Shown here: in pieces, positions 34,658 to 44,872 of the stretch | How the letters are laid out: each line of letters starts with the position of its first letter | Position numbering within the stretch: position 1 is the first letter of the stretch | Position numbers and translations under genes: made by a program | The notes under the pieces: generated by a model | What the model saw: only the letters and a program-made list of their open reading frames with translations | Databases searched by the model: none | Told to the model about the DNA's origin: nothing | Assembly: GCA_946538495.1 (NCBI GenBank) | Contig: CAMNGP010000002.1 | Location: 1-64,000, forward strand | Direction of reading: 5' to 3' | Length of the DNA stretch: 64,000 nt | From: an uncultured Candidatus Saccharibacteria bacterium | Lineage (GTDB): Bacteria > Patescibacteriota > Saccharimonadia > Saccharimonadales > Saccharimonadaceae

Positions 34658-37600
34658 TTAATTTGCTAGGGTAAAGGACTTACCAGAAGGTGGAGTAGCG
34701 GTTACGGATATAGAGTTACCATAAAGATTGGAGGTAGTATTAGAAATTGGCGAGGCAGCTCCATTGGTTCTTGGAATCGTCACAGACCAGGTGGTGGCGC
34801 TGTAGCCGGCACGGTAGAACATGCTAAACATATTCGTCACGCTAGCAGTGTTCCAGGAGGAGAGATCTAGAGTGAAAGCAGTGGCGTTGTAGCCGGCACA
34901 GTCGAACATGCTAGACATATTCGTTACACTAGCAGTGTTCCAGGAGGAGAGATCGCCTACGGACCAGGTGGTAGCGCTATAGCCGGCATAGTAGAACATA
35001 TTGTCCATCCTAGTCACACTGGAAGTGTTCCAGGAGGAGAGATCTAGGCTGAAGGTGGTGGCGCTGTAGCCGGCATAGTAGAACATGTAAAGCATATTCA
35101 TCACGCTAGCAGTGTTCCAGGAAGAGAGATCGCCTACGGACCAGTTAGTGGCGCTGTAGCCGGCATAGTAGAACATTTGGTTCATATCCGTTACACTAGC
35201 CGTATTCCAGGAGAGATCGCCTACGGACCAGTTAGTGGCGCTGTAGCCGGCATATTTGAACATGTAAGACATATCCGTTACACTAGCAGTGTTCCAGTTG
35301 GAGAGATCACCTACGGACCAGGTGGTGGCGATGCGGCCGGCAGAGGAGAACATGTAAGACATATTCGTTACACTAGCAGTGTTCCAAGAAGAAAGATCTA
35401 GGTTGAAGGTGGTAGCGTTGTAGCCAGCAGATAAAAACATACTAGACATATTCGTTACACTAGCAGTGTTCCAGGAGGAGAGATTGCCTACGGACCAGGT
35501 GCCAGAGCTGTAGCCGGCTTGGTAGAACATTTGGTTCATATTCGTTACGCTAGCAGTGTTCCAGGAGGAGAGATCGCCTACGGACCAGGTGGTGGCGCTG
35601 TGGCCAGCATCGTCGAACATGCTACGCATATCCGTCACCTTAGCCGTGTTCCAGGAGGAGAGATCTAGGCTGAAGGTGGTGGCGCTGTAGCCGGCACGGT
35701 AGAACATGCTAGACATACTCGTTACGCTAGCAGTGTTCCAGGAGGAGAGATTGCCTACAGACCAGGTGGTGGCACTGTAGCCGGCATATTGGAACATTTG
35801 AAGCATACTCGTCACGCTAGCCGTGTTCCAGGAGGAGAGATCGCCTACAGACCAGGTGGTAGCGCTCTGGCCGGCATTGTTGAACATGTAAGACATATCC
35901 GTCACGCTAGCAGTGTTCCAGTTGGAGAGATCACCTACGGACCAGGTGGTGGCGATGCGGCCGGCAGAGGAGAACATGTTAGCCATATTCGTCACTTTAG
36001 TGGTATCCCAGGTAGAGACGGTAGAAAGGTTAGATAGAACACTCATTTCACGGAAGAGATGGCTGGAGGTTTTATTCATGAAGATATTGGTAGCTTCTGA
36101 ATAGTAGTAGATGGTTCCGGAATCATACCAGGCATAGATTGGAGTTGGTGAAGTGCTAGCAGAGATGGTGTTTTCGGTAGCGGGAGTGAAGCCGTTTGGC
36201 AAGGTGTTAGAACGAATCAGAGCAGTAATAGTATTGTCCTGCGTGGAATAAGTAGCTGTGCTGTTTCCTGCCAGTCTTTTTAGCTTTCGGTTTACATTCT
36301 GTCCAGTATCTAGATAAGCTCCATTCTTCCAAACAGCATAAAGCGTAATAGTGTTGCCCGTAGTGGTAAGATTAGTGACTTTTTGGCCATCGCTGTAGAA
36401 GGTACCACTACCATCTGCGGCCGTATTCCAGCCATAAAAGATATAACCAGAACGAGTGAAAGTGCTGGCCTTAATATTTGTAGCACTATCCCTTACTACG
36501 GTTTGGTTAGTCATAGAACCAGTTCCCTGGTTGGCATTAAAGGCAATGTAATAGACTTCATCCCAAATAGCGTAAAGAGTAATTGAGTCATTGTAGGCTA
36601 CATTATCTGGAGCAGTAAAGTTTGTATTAGCAGAATAGGAGGTACCAGTGCCATCTGGAGAGGTATTCCAGTTTTTAAACCTTTTATTAGTAGGTGCGGT
36701 AAAGCTATTGCTCTTTAAGGTAATTTTTTCTCCTGCAGCTACTGATTGACTTGCAACAGTACCAGTACCGCCATTAGCGTTGTAATTTATTGTGAGGTTG
36801 TTTTTCCAAATAGCATAGAGAGTTTTAGTTTCACCGTTGCTACCCGGGAGATTGTTTAGGACATCATCAGCGGCAGTGTAATCTGCGGTGGTAGCAGATT
36901 GGTTTTCATTCCAACCATAGAAAGTACGAAGAGAATCAACCACGGGTGTTTTATATTCACCATTTACGAGAGAGCGAGAGCAAACCTGAACAGTATCACC
37001 AGTATTTAGGGTGTTACCGTTAGCATCTAGCGCCGTAACTACGGCATAATAACCATAACCGTTGCCTACACCGCCACTGTCAGACTTAAAGGCAAAAGTC
37101 ACAGAGTTACCAGAAATAGTCCCAGTTACAGTAGTTCCGGAACCACCGCCATATTTATTGTTTGTGATAGAACCCATATTAACTTTGGAGCTGTCGTTGT
37201 AATCACTAGCTGCGGTAAAGGTAGGGTGACTACCAGACCAAACGGATACCCAGTCATAGTTTGCTGATTCGCCGCCGTAGGTTAATTCAATCTTAAGCTT
37301 AGAAGCATTGTCAATCGTTACAACATCATTCATGGTATAGCTATTAGCATAATTGCTATTTTGGGTACCGTTATCGTCTATGTTTGGAGTATGTGAATAG
37401 CGTGGCGTTGTACCAACAGCAGCATTTCCGCAAGTGTTTGAATAATAAACTGTATTAGCAGTTGAGGAATCAGCAAAGGATAAGCCATTACTTTGGAAAT
37501 TTATGATCATTGGGGTAACTTGTTCCCAAATGGCGTAGAGAGTGATGGTTTGACCAATGGAAGCTAGATTAGTAACCGATGCGCCATCTACGTAATCTGT

Positions 37601-39595
37601 ACCGGTACCGTCTGGTTTTGTATTCCATTTAACAAAACGGTAGGCGACACTAGAAGTGGCGGGACGTTGAAAGGCATTGGATCTTAAGTTGGTAGCCGTA
37701 TCTGCAGTAATACTTTGATCTGGCATTGTTCCAGTAACAGTACCCGTAGTATTAGCATCAAAATGGATGGCATAGAGATTGCTTGGGACGACACAACGAA
37801 CGCTAAGACCGGAGTACTTGAGGTAGTTGGCACCCAGGTATACGCCGCTACTAGCCAAGCTCAGGGCGTAACTACGGTCGTTGCCGTACACAGTACTAGA
37901 CCAATAGTTCCCGTAGGAGCCACGAAAGGCTGGCGAAGCACCGCTGAGGTAGCCGGAATAAATAAAGTTATTAGGATAGCTTCTAAAGATGCCAGACATT
38001 ACTGTTCCTGTTGGAGTGGAAGATGAGTCTGCAGTTGCACCATTTGTTGGACCACCTAATGCTACGCTAAGTGCGCCAAAGCTTTTACTTGCTGTAGTTT
38101 GTGCTCCTATTGGTATACTCCAACCAGCAGGACAAATAGAGGTAGTATTATGGGCACCATTAGTATAGTAAGATGTATCAGCGATAGCTGCTGCCCAGGT
38201 GTAGTAGTTACCATAACTATAGATGTTGGCGTCATTACTTGTTATATTTGTTGCTGGTGAAGCGGTATTTCGGTTATTATAGCGGGGGAAGCGGTAATTT
38301 TGGTTAGAACCAGTAATATTAGAAGTAGAGTAGAGGGAGTTAGCGGTGGTACCATTAGCGAAGTTGACGGTTTCTGGATTCGCTAGCCCCACAAATGCTC
38401 CACCAAAGCCTTGGCTTAGGTTATCATCTCCCCAATTTGGATTAGTGGCATTGTTATCTAGTCTTAGATTCTCAATCATCCAACAGTTACCATCAGCTAG
38501 TCTAGCTACAGCATAGGTCTGGTGGTCTCGTTGGTCTGTAAGGGCAGTGACGCTGTTTTTGGTGAGGTCTAGTTTGCCAGTGGTGGAATCGTAGGTAGCA
38601 GTGTCTAGATTTGCGCAGCCCACCCAGCCTTGGAGGTCTCCTTGGCTCTGTAGCCATACAGCATAGAGTTTAACTATACCATCACTATCAGTATCGTAGT
38701 TTAGGAGATCATTTGGTAAAGTAATGTCTTCTTGTGGGCCATAGACTACTGGGTTATTAGTGTTATCGTTATCTAGGAGTTTAGTGCCAGCATCACTGTC
38801 AAAGGACCAGCCAGCAAAGCCATAGCCAGTTCTAGAAAAGTTAGAAGCAATAAGACTGATATTGTCTCCATCTTTAACATTGGTATGGATTACTCCAGTA
38901 CCTACTGCACCCATAGTACCAGCATCGGCATTATTACCATCATAGGCAATATCTACAACATTACAGCTACCATCCATAGTAAGGTAGTATATTAAGGAGC
39001 CGTTCTCTGCTCCACTTTGGTTACTTTCTGGAATCATTTTATAGGAACCTGGAGTAATGCTGTTATTCATAGTGACACCTAGATATACTTGCAAGGTATC
39101 GTTAATATCTGCACTACTAGCGGTTTGGGTAGTAGTCTTTAAAGTGGCAGGAGTAGCATTACTGGTAGGGACTGGACTAAAGACACTGGTTTTAGTAGGA
39201 ATAGTAGGAGTTTGAGATCTAGCTACGTTAGAAAAGAAATAGCCCCAAGAGTTAGTGGAGGTATTTAGAGGAGAAGTACCATTTACTGGTGTAAAGTAAG
39301 TACCAGTAGTGTTATTAGTGCTATCACCATTTAGATATAAGTTATTGTTATTTACGGAAGTGGACATGGTGAGGTTATAGCCTGCCCTACAAGTAGTTAC
39401 TACATTTACATCATCTACACTGATATTAGTACTGGTATCACTATCTTTATCCGGCAAGATATCTATGGAAGCGTCTTCTGAGGAAGTAATGGACATGGTG
39501 AAGGCAGAAACATTACTAGCACTACTTGTGGCAACAAAAATACTGCTAAGCAAAGCTAAGAAAATTAACACACCTGTTTGTTTAATGCTTCCCAT
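34658..39595 (-). CDS. Giant repeat-rich surface adhesin
   Basis: 1645 aa from ATG 39595, chosen because a signal peptide (SIKQTGVLIFLALLSSIFVA) follows at once; an ATG 57 nt upstream would precede it with 19 non-hydrophobic residues. N-terminal to C-terminal: four InlB-type B repeats ending in LYA[IV]W (one early, three later), a FISUMP-like domain (DGNCWMIENLRLD, ICPAGWSIPIG), a CUB-like region (VSVWSG), and 14 BspA/DUF285 repeats (T-D-M-x-x-MF-x-x-AG). Such proteins bind host or partner-cell ligands. No LPXTG or C-terminal anchor is present; it ends abruptly in SFTLAN, so the anchoring mechanism is unknown. Confidence 0.9.
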   Translation of the reverse strand: MGSIKQTGVLIFLALLSSIFVATSSASNVSAFTMSITSSEDASIDILPDKDSDTSTNISVDDVNVVTTCRAGYNLTMSTSVNNNNLYLNGDSTNNTTGTYFTPVNGTSPLNTSTNSWGYFFSNVARSQTPTIPTKTSVFSPVPTSNATPATLKTTTQTASSADINDTLQVYLGVTMNNSITPGSYKMIPESNQSGAENGSLIYYLTMDGSCNVVDIAYDGNNADAGTMGAVGTGVIHTNVKDGDNISLIASNFSRTGYGFAGWSFDSDAGTKLLDNDNTNNPVVYGPQEDITLPNDLLNYDTDSDGIVKLYAVWLQSQGDLQGWVGCANLDTATYDSTTGKLDLTKNSVTALTDQRDHQTYAVARLADGNCWMIENLRLDNNATNPNWGDDNLSQGFGGAFVGLANPETVNFANGTTANSLYSTSNITGSNQNYRFPRYNNRNTASPATNITSNDANIYSYGNYYTWAAAIADTSYYTNGAHNTTSICPAGWSIPIGAQTTASKSFGALSVALGGPTNGATADSSSTPTGTVMSGIFRSYPNNFIYSGYLSGASPAFRGSYGNYWSSTVYGNDRSYALSLASSGVYLGANYLKYSGLSVRCVVPSNLYAIHFDANTTGTVTGTMPDQSITADTATNLRSNAFQRPATSSVAYRFVKWNTKPDGTGTDYVDGASVTNLASIGQTITLYAIWEQVTPMIINFQSNGLSFADSSTANTVYYSNTCGNAAVGTTPRYSHTPNIDDNGTQNSNYANSYTMNDVVTIDNASKLKIELTYGGESANYDWVSVWSGSHPTFTAASDYNDSSKVNMGSITNNKYGGGSGTTVTGTISGNSVTFAFKSDSGGVGNGYGYYAVVTALDANGNTLNTGDTVQVCSRSLVNGEYKTPVVDSLRTFYGWNENQSATTADYTAADDVLNNLPGSNGETKTLYAIWKNNLTINYNANGGTGTVASQSVAAGEKITLKSNSFTAPTNKRFKNWNTSPDGTGTSYSANTNFTAPDNVAYNDSITLYAIWDEVYYIAFNANQGTGSMTNQTVVRDSATNIKASTFTRSGYIFYGWNTAADGSGTFYSDGQKVTNLTTTGNTITLYAVWKNGAYLDTGQNVNRKLKRLAGNSTATYSTQDNTITALIRSNTLPNGFTPATENTISASTSPTPIYAWYDSGTIYYYSEATNIFMNKTSSHLFREMSVLSNLSTVSTWDTTKVTNMANMFSSAGRIATTWSVGDLSNWNTASVTDMSYMFNNAGQSATTWSVGDLSSWNTASVTSMLQMFQYAGYSATTWSVGNLSSWNTASVTSMSSMFYRAGYSATTFSLDLSSWNTAKVTDMRSMFDDAGHSATTWSVGDLSSWNTASVTNMNQMFYQAGYSSGTWSVGNLSSWNTASVTNMSSMFLSAGYNATTFNLDLSSWNTASVTNMSYMFSSAGRIATTWSVGDLSNWNTASVTDMSYMFKYAGYSATNWSVGDLSWNTASVTDMNQMFYYAGYSATNWSVGDLSSWNTASVMNMLYMFYYAGYSATTFSLDLSSWNTSSVTRMDNMFYYAGYSATTWSVGDLSSWNTASVTNMSSMFDCAGYNATAFTLDLSSWNTASVTNMFSMFYRAGYSATTWSVTIPRTNGAASPISNTTSNLYGNSISVTATPPSGKSFTLAN
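34770..36030 (-). repeat. 14 tandem BspA/DUF285 coding repeats
   Basis: Units of about 84-105 bp encode ...SSWNTASVT[DNS]M..MF..AG[YR]..TT[WF]. Two copies of a two-unit block containing MFSSAGRIATTWSVGDLSNW are nearly identical (near 35240-35380 and 35880-36000), indicating a recent internal duplication. One unit has lost a codon (GDLSWNT instead of GDLSSWNT). Confidence 0.9.
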
Positions 39596-39661
39596 GTTTA
39601 TTGTACGACCTTTATGTTTATAATAATACCACCCTCCCCCCACGAAATGCAAGGGTTTTTG

Positions 39662-42600
39662 CTAGCAAATTTTGACTTTTTCGGGGCCTACGAGGTCTTG
39701 GAGTTTTTGGACTAGTGCCTTGTCCGTGGCATCTACCTTAAACGGCATTCTGAGCGGGCGCTTGGCTTCCCCGTCCTTTAGCACCAGCACCACTTCTTGA
39801 ACGCCGAGGTAAATATCGGCTAAGCGGCGAATGGCGGCAAGAACTTCTGTGTTGTTAGGGTCTTCTATTAATATATAGAGACGCTCTTTAGAATGATCCT
39901 TGGGTGGCTCTTTTAATACTTGCGGCGGATCAATCGGAGCAGAGGCGGGCGCCCTCTTGGCACCAGAATACACCCTTTCGGCTGAAGTACGGCTACCGCG
40001 ACGACGATTCACGGCTGGCGCGCTTACTGGCATAGCTAGCTTAGTGCCAGTAGATTTGTAATTATCTAGTACTTCGTCTGAGACTAGCTCAATTGACTCG
40101 GCTAAGATTTTTACATCCGAAGTAATATTACCATCTTTATCGGTAGCGTTGACCTTGCCAGATAAACGAATTACATTATCTACTTCTAGCTTGGCACCAT
40201 GTTCGGCAAAAACACTTGGGAACACAATAAACTCCGTTTCGTCTGTCTTATTCTCTATTTTAACAAAGGCCATTTTATCGCCCTTTTTGGTAAGGATAGT
40301 GCGAACGTTAGTAATGATGCCGCCGATGGTAACAATTTTGTTATTGTTCTCTACTGTAATCAAAGACATCGGATGGGTTTGTTCCTCAAAATAAGTATCG
40401 TATTTATCTAATGGGTGAGCAGAAAGATAAAGCCCCATTAAATCCCTTTCCCACAAGAGTTGTTCCTTTTCAGGATGCTGCACAGGCGCCGGCTTAATTT
40501 CTACCTCTGGGACTTCTCCGGCGGTCCCCATCATTCCAAACAAATCAGTTTGTCCAGAACCGACGTCTTTTTGAATTTTGGATCCATAGGCCTGAATTGC
40601 TTCTAGATTGAATAGTAAATCTGAACGAGTATTGCCAAATCTATCAAAAGCGCCGGTCTTAATAGCAGATTCCCAGGATTTTTTATTAAATTTGGTAGAA
40701 TCTACTCTTTTAGCAAAATCGCAGACAGATTTGAACGGACCATTTTTATCGCGCTCTGGGATAACAATTTCCTCCACCAAGGATTTGCCCATGTTTTTGA
40801 TGCCGGACAAGCCAAAACGAATAGTTTTTTCGCCGCCCACAATACCGAAGTCGCCGTAGGACTGATTAATATCTGGGCCTAGAACTTTTAGCCCCATGCG
40901 TTTGCACTCGGCGATTTCGATGGCAAGGCGATCAGTCCAACGCATATCGGCCGTCATAAGCGCAGCCATGAAGGCGTCTGGATAATGCGCTTTTAGATAA
41001 GCTGTCCAGTAAGCAATCAAAGCGTAGCACGCAGCGTGAGACTTATTGAAACAATAGTTTGCAAAATCTAGGAGCTGATTCCAAAATGTTTCGGCAATTT
41101 CTTTAGTGGCACCACCTATTTTGATGGCACCCTCAATAAATTCTGGTTTCACTTTGTTCATGAGGTCAATTTTCTTCTTCCCTACCGCCTTACGCAGAGT
41201 ATCAGCCTGACCACCAGTAAAGCCGCACCATTCCTTAGAAATCTGCATGAACTGCTCCTGATAAATCAAAATACCGTAGGTGTTTTTAAGCGAATTTTCA
41301 AGACCTGGATGAAGGTAGGTGATAGGTTCTTCCCCATGTTTACGTTTAATAAAAGAGTCGATAAACTGCATTGGCCCAGGGCGATATAATGCCACCATAG
41401 CGATAATATCTTCAAAGGTTGAAGCTTTGAGGTCGCGCAGATAACGTTTCATGCCAGCGGATTCTAGTTGAAATACGCCGGTGGTTTCAGCACGTTGCAA
41501 TAATTCGTAGGTCTCTTTGTCGTCGAGTGGTAAATTAGATAAATCGATATCGGTTTGATAGACCTTACGAATCATGCGAAGTGCATTATTGATTACGGAT
41601 AAGTTAGATAGGCCCAAGAAGTCCATTTTAAGTAGGCCGAGCTCTTCAACCTGGCCCATGGGAAACTGAGCGGCAATTGGCCCCTTGGCGGAAACTTCGA
41701 GCGGAAGGAATTTGACTAAATCGTCTGGGGCAATAATTACGCCACAGGCATGCACACCGTGATTCCTGATGGTGCCCTCCAGACGGGAGGCAAAATCGAT
41801 TACTTCCTTTGAAGTAGGATTGGTTTCGTATTCCTGTTTTAAGTCTGGTACGTCTTTAATGGCGTCTTTAAGATGCACGTGATGGCCCATCACTGGATCT
41901 GGAACCATTTTGGCGAGGCGGTCAGCTTCGGAGTAAGGAACCTCCAACACACGAGCAACGTCGCGCACAGCGTTTTTGGCCATCATTTTACCGAAGGTAG
42001 CAATATTTGAAACCCGCTCTTCTCCGTATTTTTTGGTACAGTATTCGATTACTTCGTCACGACGCGTATCTTGGATGTCAGTATCGATATCTGGCATACT
42101 GATACGGTCTGGGTTTAAGAACCTTTCAAAGAGCAGGTCGTATTTGAGCGGATCGAGTTCGGTGATGCGAAGAGCATAAGCCAAAATTGAACCAGCTGCG
42201 CTACCACGCCCTGGTCCATATACAATACGCTGACTTTTGCCCCAGTTGATAAAATCTTGCACGATTAAGAAATAGCCATTATAACCCATTTTGTCTACTA
42301 CGGATAACTCATAATCAATACGTGGCAAGACTTTATGTAAATCATCCCGGTCTTTATCAACTTCTTCAAGAATCTTACGGCATTCCTCTACGGCTAGGTT
42401 CGTTGTTTCTTCAAGTTTTTTGCCCCCATAGCGGTATACAAGCCCCTGAAAAACTAATTTATCAAGATAAGTCTTTTCGTCTTCGCCGTCAGGCACGGGA
42501 AACTTAGGAATTAAGATTCTGCCTAACTGCAAATCAACATCACAGCGGTCGGCAATTTTTTTAGTGTTAAGCACGGCTTCGGGACAAGTATCTTGCCAAT

Positions 42601-43390
42601 GCTCAATGATTTCTTCAGCTGGAATTACATGAAGATCATAATCTTTTAACGTCATCCTATTAGTATCCGAGAGATTGGCAGCAGTTCCAATACAAAGTAA
42701 TACTTCGTGTGCGTCCTGGTCTTCATGCTTCAAATAATGAGCATCGCAGGTAACAACGAGCGGAATGCCGAGTTCTTTAGCATGAGCCATGTGCCAATCA
42801 TTAACCTTCTTTTGCTCTTCTGAGTGCGTGGAGGATTTTGGATGACCATGGTCCTGCATCTCTAAATAAAAGCGGTCCTTGAACACATTTTTGTACCAAT
42901 CGATCAATTCAAAAGCCCGCTTATCGTCGCCGGCGCGAATAGCTTCAGAAATCTCGGAGCCCATACAACCCGACAAACAGATAATACCTTCGTTATACTT
43001 TTTGAGTTCGTCATGGTCGGTACGGGGTTTGTAGTACTTGCCGTGCTCTTCGGCGTTACTCATAATACGACAAAGGTTTTCAAAGCCTTTGTTATTCATA
43101 GCGATGAGAGTCACATGGAAACGCTGTTTGTCGTGAGCTGGGTCTTTGTCGGTCATTTTGCGCGCAGCAACATAGGCCTCTAAGCCAAGCAAAGGTTTGA
43201 TTCCTGCGGCGTTACACTCTTTATATAGCTCTACGAGGCCAGACATAGTACCATGATCGGTAACAGCTACAGCTTCCATGCCATCGTTTTTGACAAATTC
43301 AACAAGTTCGGGAATTTTGGTTAAGCCATCAAGAAGCGAGTAGTGCGTATGGTTGTGTAAATGGACAAAATCACTCGGTTTCAAACTCAT
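39662..43390 (-). CDS. dnaE: DNA polymerase III alpha subunit
   Basis: 1242 aa. Replicative polymerase. N-terminal PHP domain with intact metal ligands (HLHNHTHYSLLDG), palm domain with PDIDTDIQD catalytic aspartates, helix-hairpin-helix and OB-fold regions near the C terminus. The ATG at 43390 (SLKPSDFVHLHNH) was chosen over an upstream ATG that would add 19 residues across the terminator. TATAAT is at 43400-43405, 9 nt before the ATG, and there is no Shine-Dalgarno. Confidence 0.96.
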   Translation of the reverse strand: MSLKPSDFVHLHNHTHYSLLDGLTKIPELVEFVKNDGMEAVAVTDHGTMSGLVELYKECNAAGIKPLLGLEAYVAARKMTDKDPAHDKQRFHVTLIAMNNKGFENLCRIMSNAEEHGKYYKPRTDHDELKKYNEGIICLSGCMGSEISEAIRAGDDKRAFELIDWYKNVFKDRFYLEMQDHGHPKSSTHSEEQKKVNDWHMAHAKELGIPLVVTCDAHYLKHEDQDAHEVLLCIGTAANLSDTNRMTLKDYDLHVIPAEEIIEHWQDTCPEAVLNTKKIADRCDVDLQLGRILIPKFPVPDGEDEKTYLDKLVFQGLVYRYGGKKLEETTNLAVEECRKILEEVDKDRDDLHKVLPRIDYELSVVDKMGYNGYFLIVQDFINWGKSQRIVYGPGRGSAAGSILAYALRITELDPLKYDLLFERFLNPDRISMPDIDTDIQDTRRDEVIEYCTKKYGEERVSNIATFGKMMAKNAVRDVARVLEVPYSEADRLAKMVPDPVMGHHVHLKDAIKDVPDLKQEYETNPTSKEVIDFASRLEGTIRNHGVHACGVIIAPDDLVKFLPLEVSAKGPIAAQFPMGQVEELGLLKMDFLGLSNLSVINNALRMIRKVYQTDIDLSNLPLDDKETYELLQRAETTGVFQLESAGMKRYLRDLKASTFEDIIAMVALYRPGPMQFIDSFIKRKHGEEPITYLHPGLENSLKNTYGILIYQEQFMQISKEWCGFTGGQADTLRKAVGKKKIDLMNKVKPEFIEGAIKIGGATKEIAETFWNQLLDFANYCFNKSHAACYALIAYWTAYLKAHYPDAFMAALMTADMRWTDRLAIEIAECKRMGLKVLGPDINQSYGDFGIVGGEKTIRFGLSGIKNMGKSLVEEIVIPERDKNGPFKSVCDFAKRVDSTKFNKKSWESAIKTGAFDRFGNTRSDLLFNLEAIQAYGSKIQKDVGSGQTDLFGMMGTAGEVPEVEIKPAPVQHPEKEQLLWERDLMGLYLSAHPLDKYDTYFEEQTHPMSLITVENNNKIVTIGGIITNVRTILTKKGDKMAFVKIENKTDETEFIVFPSVFAEHGAKLEVDNVIRLSGKVNATDKDGNITSDVKILAESIELVSDEVLDNYKSTGTKLAMPVSAPAVNRRRGSRTSAERVYSGAKRAPASAPIDPPQVLKEPPKDHSKERLYILIEDPNNTEVLAAIRRLADIYLGVQEVVLVLKDGEAKRPLRMPFKVDATDKALVQKLQDLVGPEKVKIC

Positions 43391-43411
43391 AATGATAAGA
43401 TTATAGCACAA

Positions 43412-43483
43412 AAAAATACGCTTTGAGGGGACAGGTCTTTCGACCATTTATCCACGGCGCGACCCCTGGATACCCCTCAAAGC
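43412..43483 (-). terminator. Compound terminator with internal three-way structure
   Basis: Minus strand: 11-bp closing stem GCTTTGAGGGG/CCCCTCAAAGC (43473-43483, 43420-43430), with TATCCA/TGGATA and GGTC-GAAA-GACC inside, followed by GTATTTTTTTG. The T run lies just upstream of the dnaE -10. It ends the galU-to-43485 transcript; the internal structure is more elaborate than a normal terminator. Confidence 0.75.
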
Positions 43484-43484
43484 A

Positions 43485-43706
43485 CTATTTCTTTACGCTT
43501 TTCTTGGCTGCTGGTTTTTCTTTAGTAGTAGTTTTTTTATCACATTCGCAGTTGTCACAATTACAATGCGATTCTTCTGCGTCTTCGAGCTCTTCTCCCG
43601 AATCAGGATTAACTTTGATGAACTTGCCAGCAATAGCACCAGCGATTCCACCAAGCAAAGCACCTAGGAAAAATTTACCGGCACCGCTTTTATTTTTTTC
43701 CGTCAT
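43485..43706 (-). CDS. Small glycine-zipper, cysteine-rich protein
   Basis: 73 aa. A Gly-rich helix (residues 12-28: FFLGALLGGIAGAIAGK) resembling YtxH-type or glycine-zipper segments, an acidic middle, and a HCNCDNCECD cluster that could bind zinc, then a lysine-rich tail. It starts 17 nt inside the preceding 97-aa gene. Possibly a membrane-associated stress protein. Confidence 0.7.
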   Translation of the reverse strand: MTEKNKSGAGKFFLGALLGGIAGAIAGKFIKVNPDSGEELEDAEESHCNCDNCECDKKTTTKEKPAAKKSVKK

Positions 43707-43983
43707 CTTTTTTCTCCTCCTTCTTTTCTTTCATTTTTTCCTTGAGCTTGGGATTGATATATTTGTCTACAAACATTTCTACTGTACCACCAATCGAAGT
43801 CATACCCTTAACGTTATTGACTATACCGTTGGCATTGTCGGCAATGTCTTGGCTTTTGATAACAACCTTGCGTGCATCTCCAGTGAGACCGATAAGCTTG
43901 ATTATGAGCACAATGCCCACGATTAAGAAAATCAAAAGCGTTAAACTTAAGATTGCAACTAATATCCATTCTGCTACGTTCAT
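43690..43983 (-). CDS. Small membrane protein, DUF948-like
   Basis: 97 aa. One N-terminal transmembrane helix (6-30), a helical region (35-75) with NANGIVNNVKGM and a highly charged Lys/Glu tail. AAAGGAG supports the start. Paired and overlapping with the 73-aa gene, so the two may form a membrane complex. Function unknown. Confidence 0.7.
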   Translation of the reverse strand: MNVAEWILVAILSLTLLIFLIVGIVLIIKLIGLTGDARKVVIKSQDIADNANGIVNNVKGMTSIGGTVEMFVDKYINPKLKEKMKEKKEEKKDDGKK

Positions 43984-43998
43984 TTTTTTATATCTCCT

Positions 43999-44871
43999 TT
44001 ATCCCATTATAGCACGCTTAATATCTTCGCCATAATCCGTTTCGGATAATACGTATTCAAGATGTGCCATAAAATAGTTTTTGGGGTCGCCGGTAGTAAT
44101 CCATTTCCCCTGACTGCGAGCCACAAAGACGTCGCCACGCTCGGCGAGTTTAGTGATTGCATCAACGGTCCATAACTCACCGTCTAGCCCCGTATTGCTG
44201 GGCACGAGATAATCAAAGACTTCTGGAGTAAGTAGATAGCGTCCGTAACTAGTTAGATTACTCGGGCTAAGGTCTGGAGTTTTGGGTTTTTCTACTATAT
44301 GGCTTAGAGTGCCGTTTTCTTTAAGTGCGATCATGCCATATTTGTGCCAAACGGATTCTGGCATTTCTTGTGCCGCAATCACGGCTTTAGCGTCTGGGTG
44401 TTGTTCATACTCATGAATGAGGGTTTCTACATCGCCTTGACCAAGAATTAAATCGTCACTATAAAGCACAACGAATGCTTCTTCGCCTTCTACAAATTGT
44501 TTGGCGGAAACGATAGGAGAGCCATTGCCGTATGGCAAATCTGGATTTTGTTCTATAACGATTATTTTTGGTAGATTTAGAACCTCCTGTACTGACTCAA
44601 AACGCTCGGTTTTGCCCTGCTTGGTTAAAAGTTCTTTAACATTGCTGGCGGGATTATGGAAATAATCGTCGTAGATTTCTTTAGACTTAGTATTTGGAGT
44701 AGCTACGATGATGATTTCTTTAATGCCGGCTTTAGCGCATTCTTCTACACACAGTTGCATAACTGGCTTAGAGCCGATTGGGATCATGGCTTTTGGGATG
44801 GTTTTAGTAATTGGTAAATAGCGACTAGCAAAGCCTGCGTCGGTGATAATTGCTTTTTTAATCTTTGACAT
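43999..44871 (-). CDS. galU: UTP-glucose-1-phosphate uridylyltransferase
   Basis: 290 aa, full length. Makes UDP-glucose for polysaccharides and glycolipids. N-terminal nucleotide-binding loop (AGFASRYLPITKTIPKAMIPI), EKPKTPD and the GLDGELWTVDAI region match GalU. The product could supply the GT2 and GT4 enzymes in this window. One nt after the DUF916-like gene; start follows AGGAG. Confidence 0.95.
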   Translation of the reverse strand: MSKIKKAIITDAGFASRYLPITKTIPKAMIPIGSKPVMQLCVEECAKAGIKEIIIVATPNTKSKEIYDDYFHNPASNVKELLTKQGKTERFESVQEVLNLPKIIVIEQNPDLPYGNGSPIVSAKQFVEGEEAFVVLYSDDLILGQGDVETLIHEYEQHPDAKAVIAAQEMPESVWHKYGMIALKENGTLSHIVEKPKTPDLSPSNLTSYGRYLLTPEVFDYLVPSNTGLDGELWTVDAITKLAERGDVFVARSQGKWITTGDPKNYFMAHLEYVLSETDYGEDIKRAIMG

Positions 44872-44872
44872 T

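Noticed and set aside
34770..36030. CRISPR-like array
   Set aside because: The repeats are coding, in frame with DUF285 units, and unit lengths are multiples of three.
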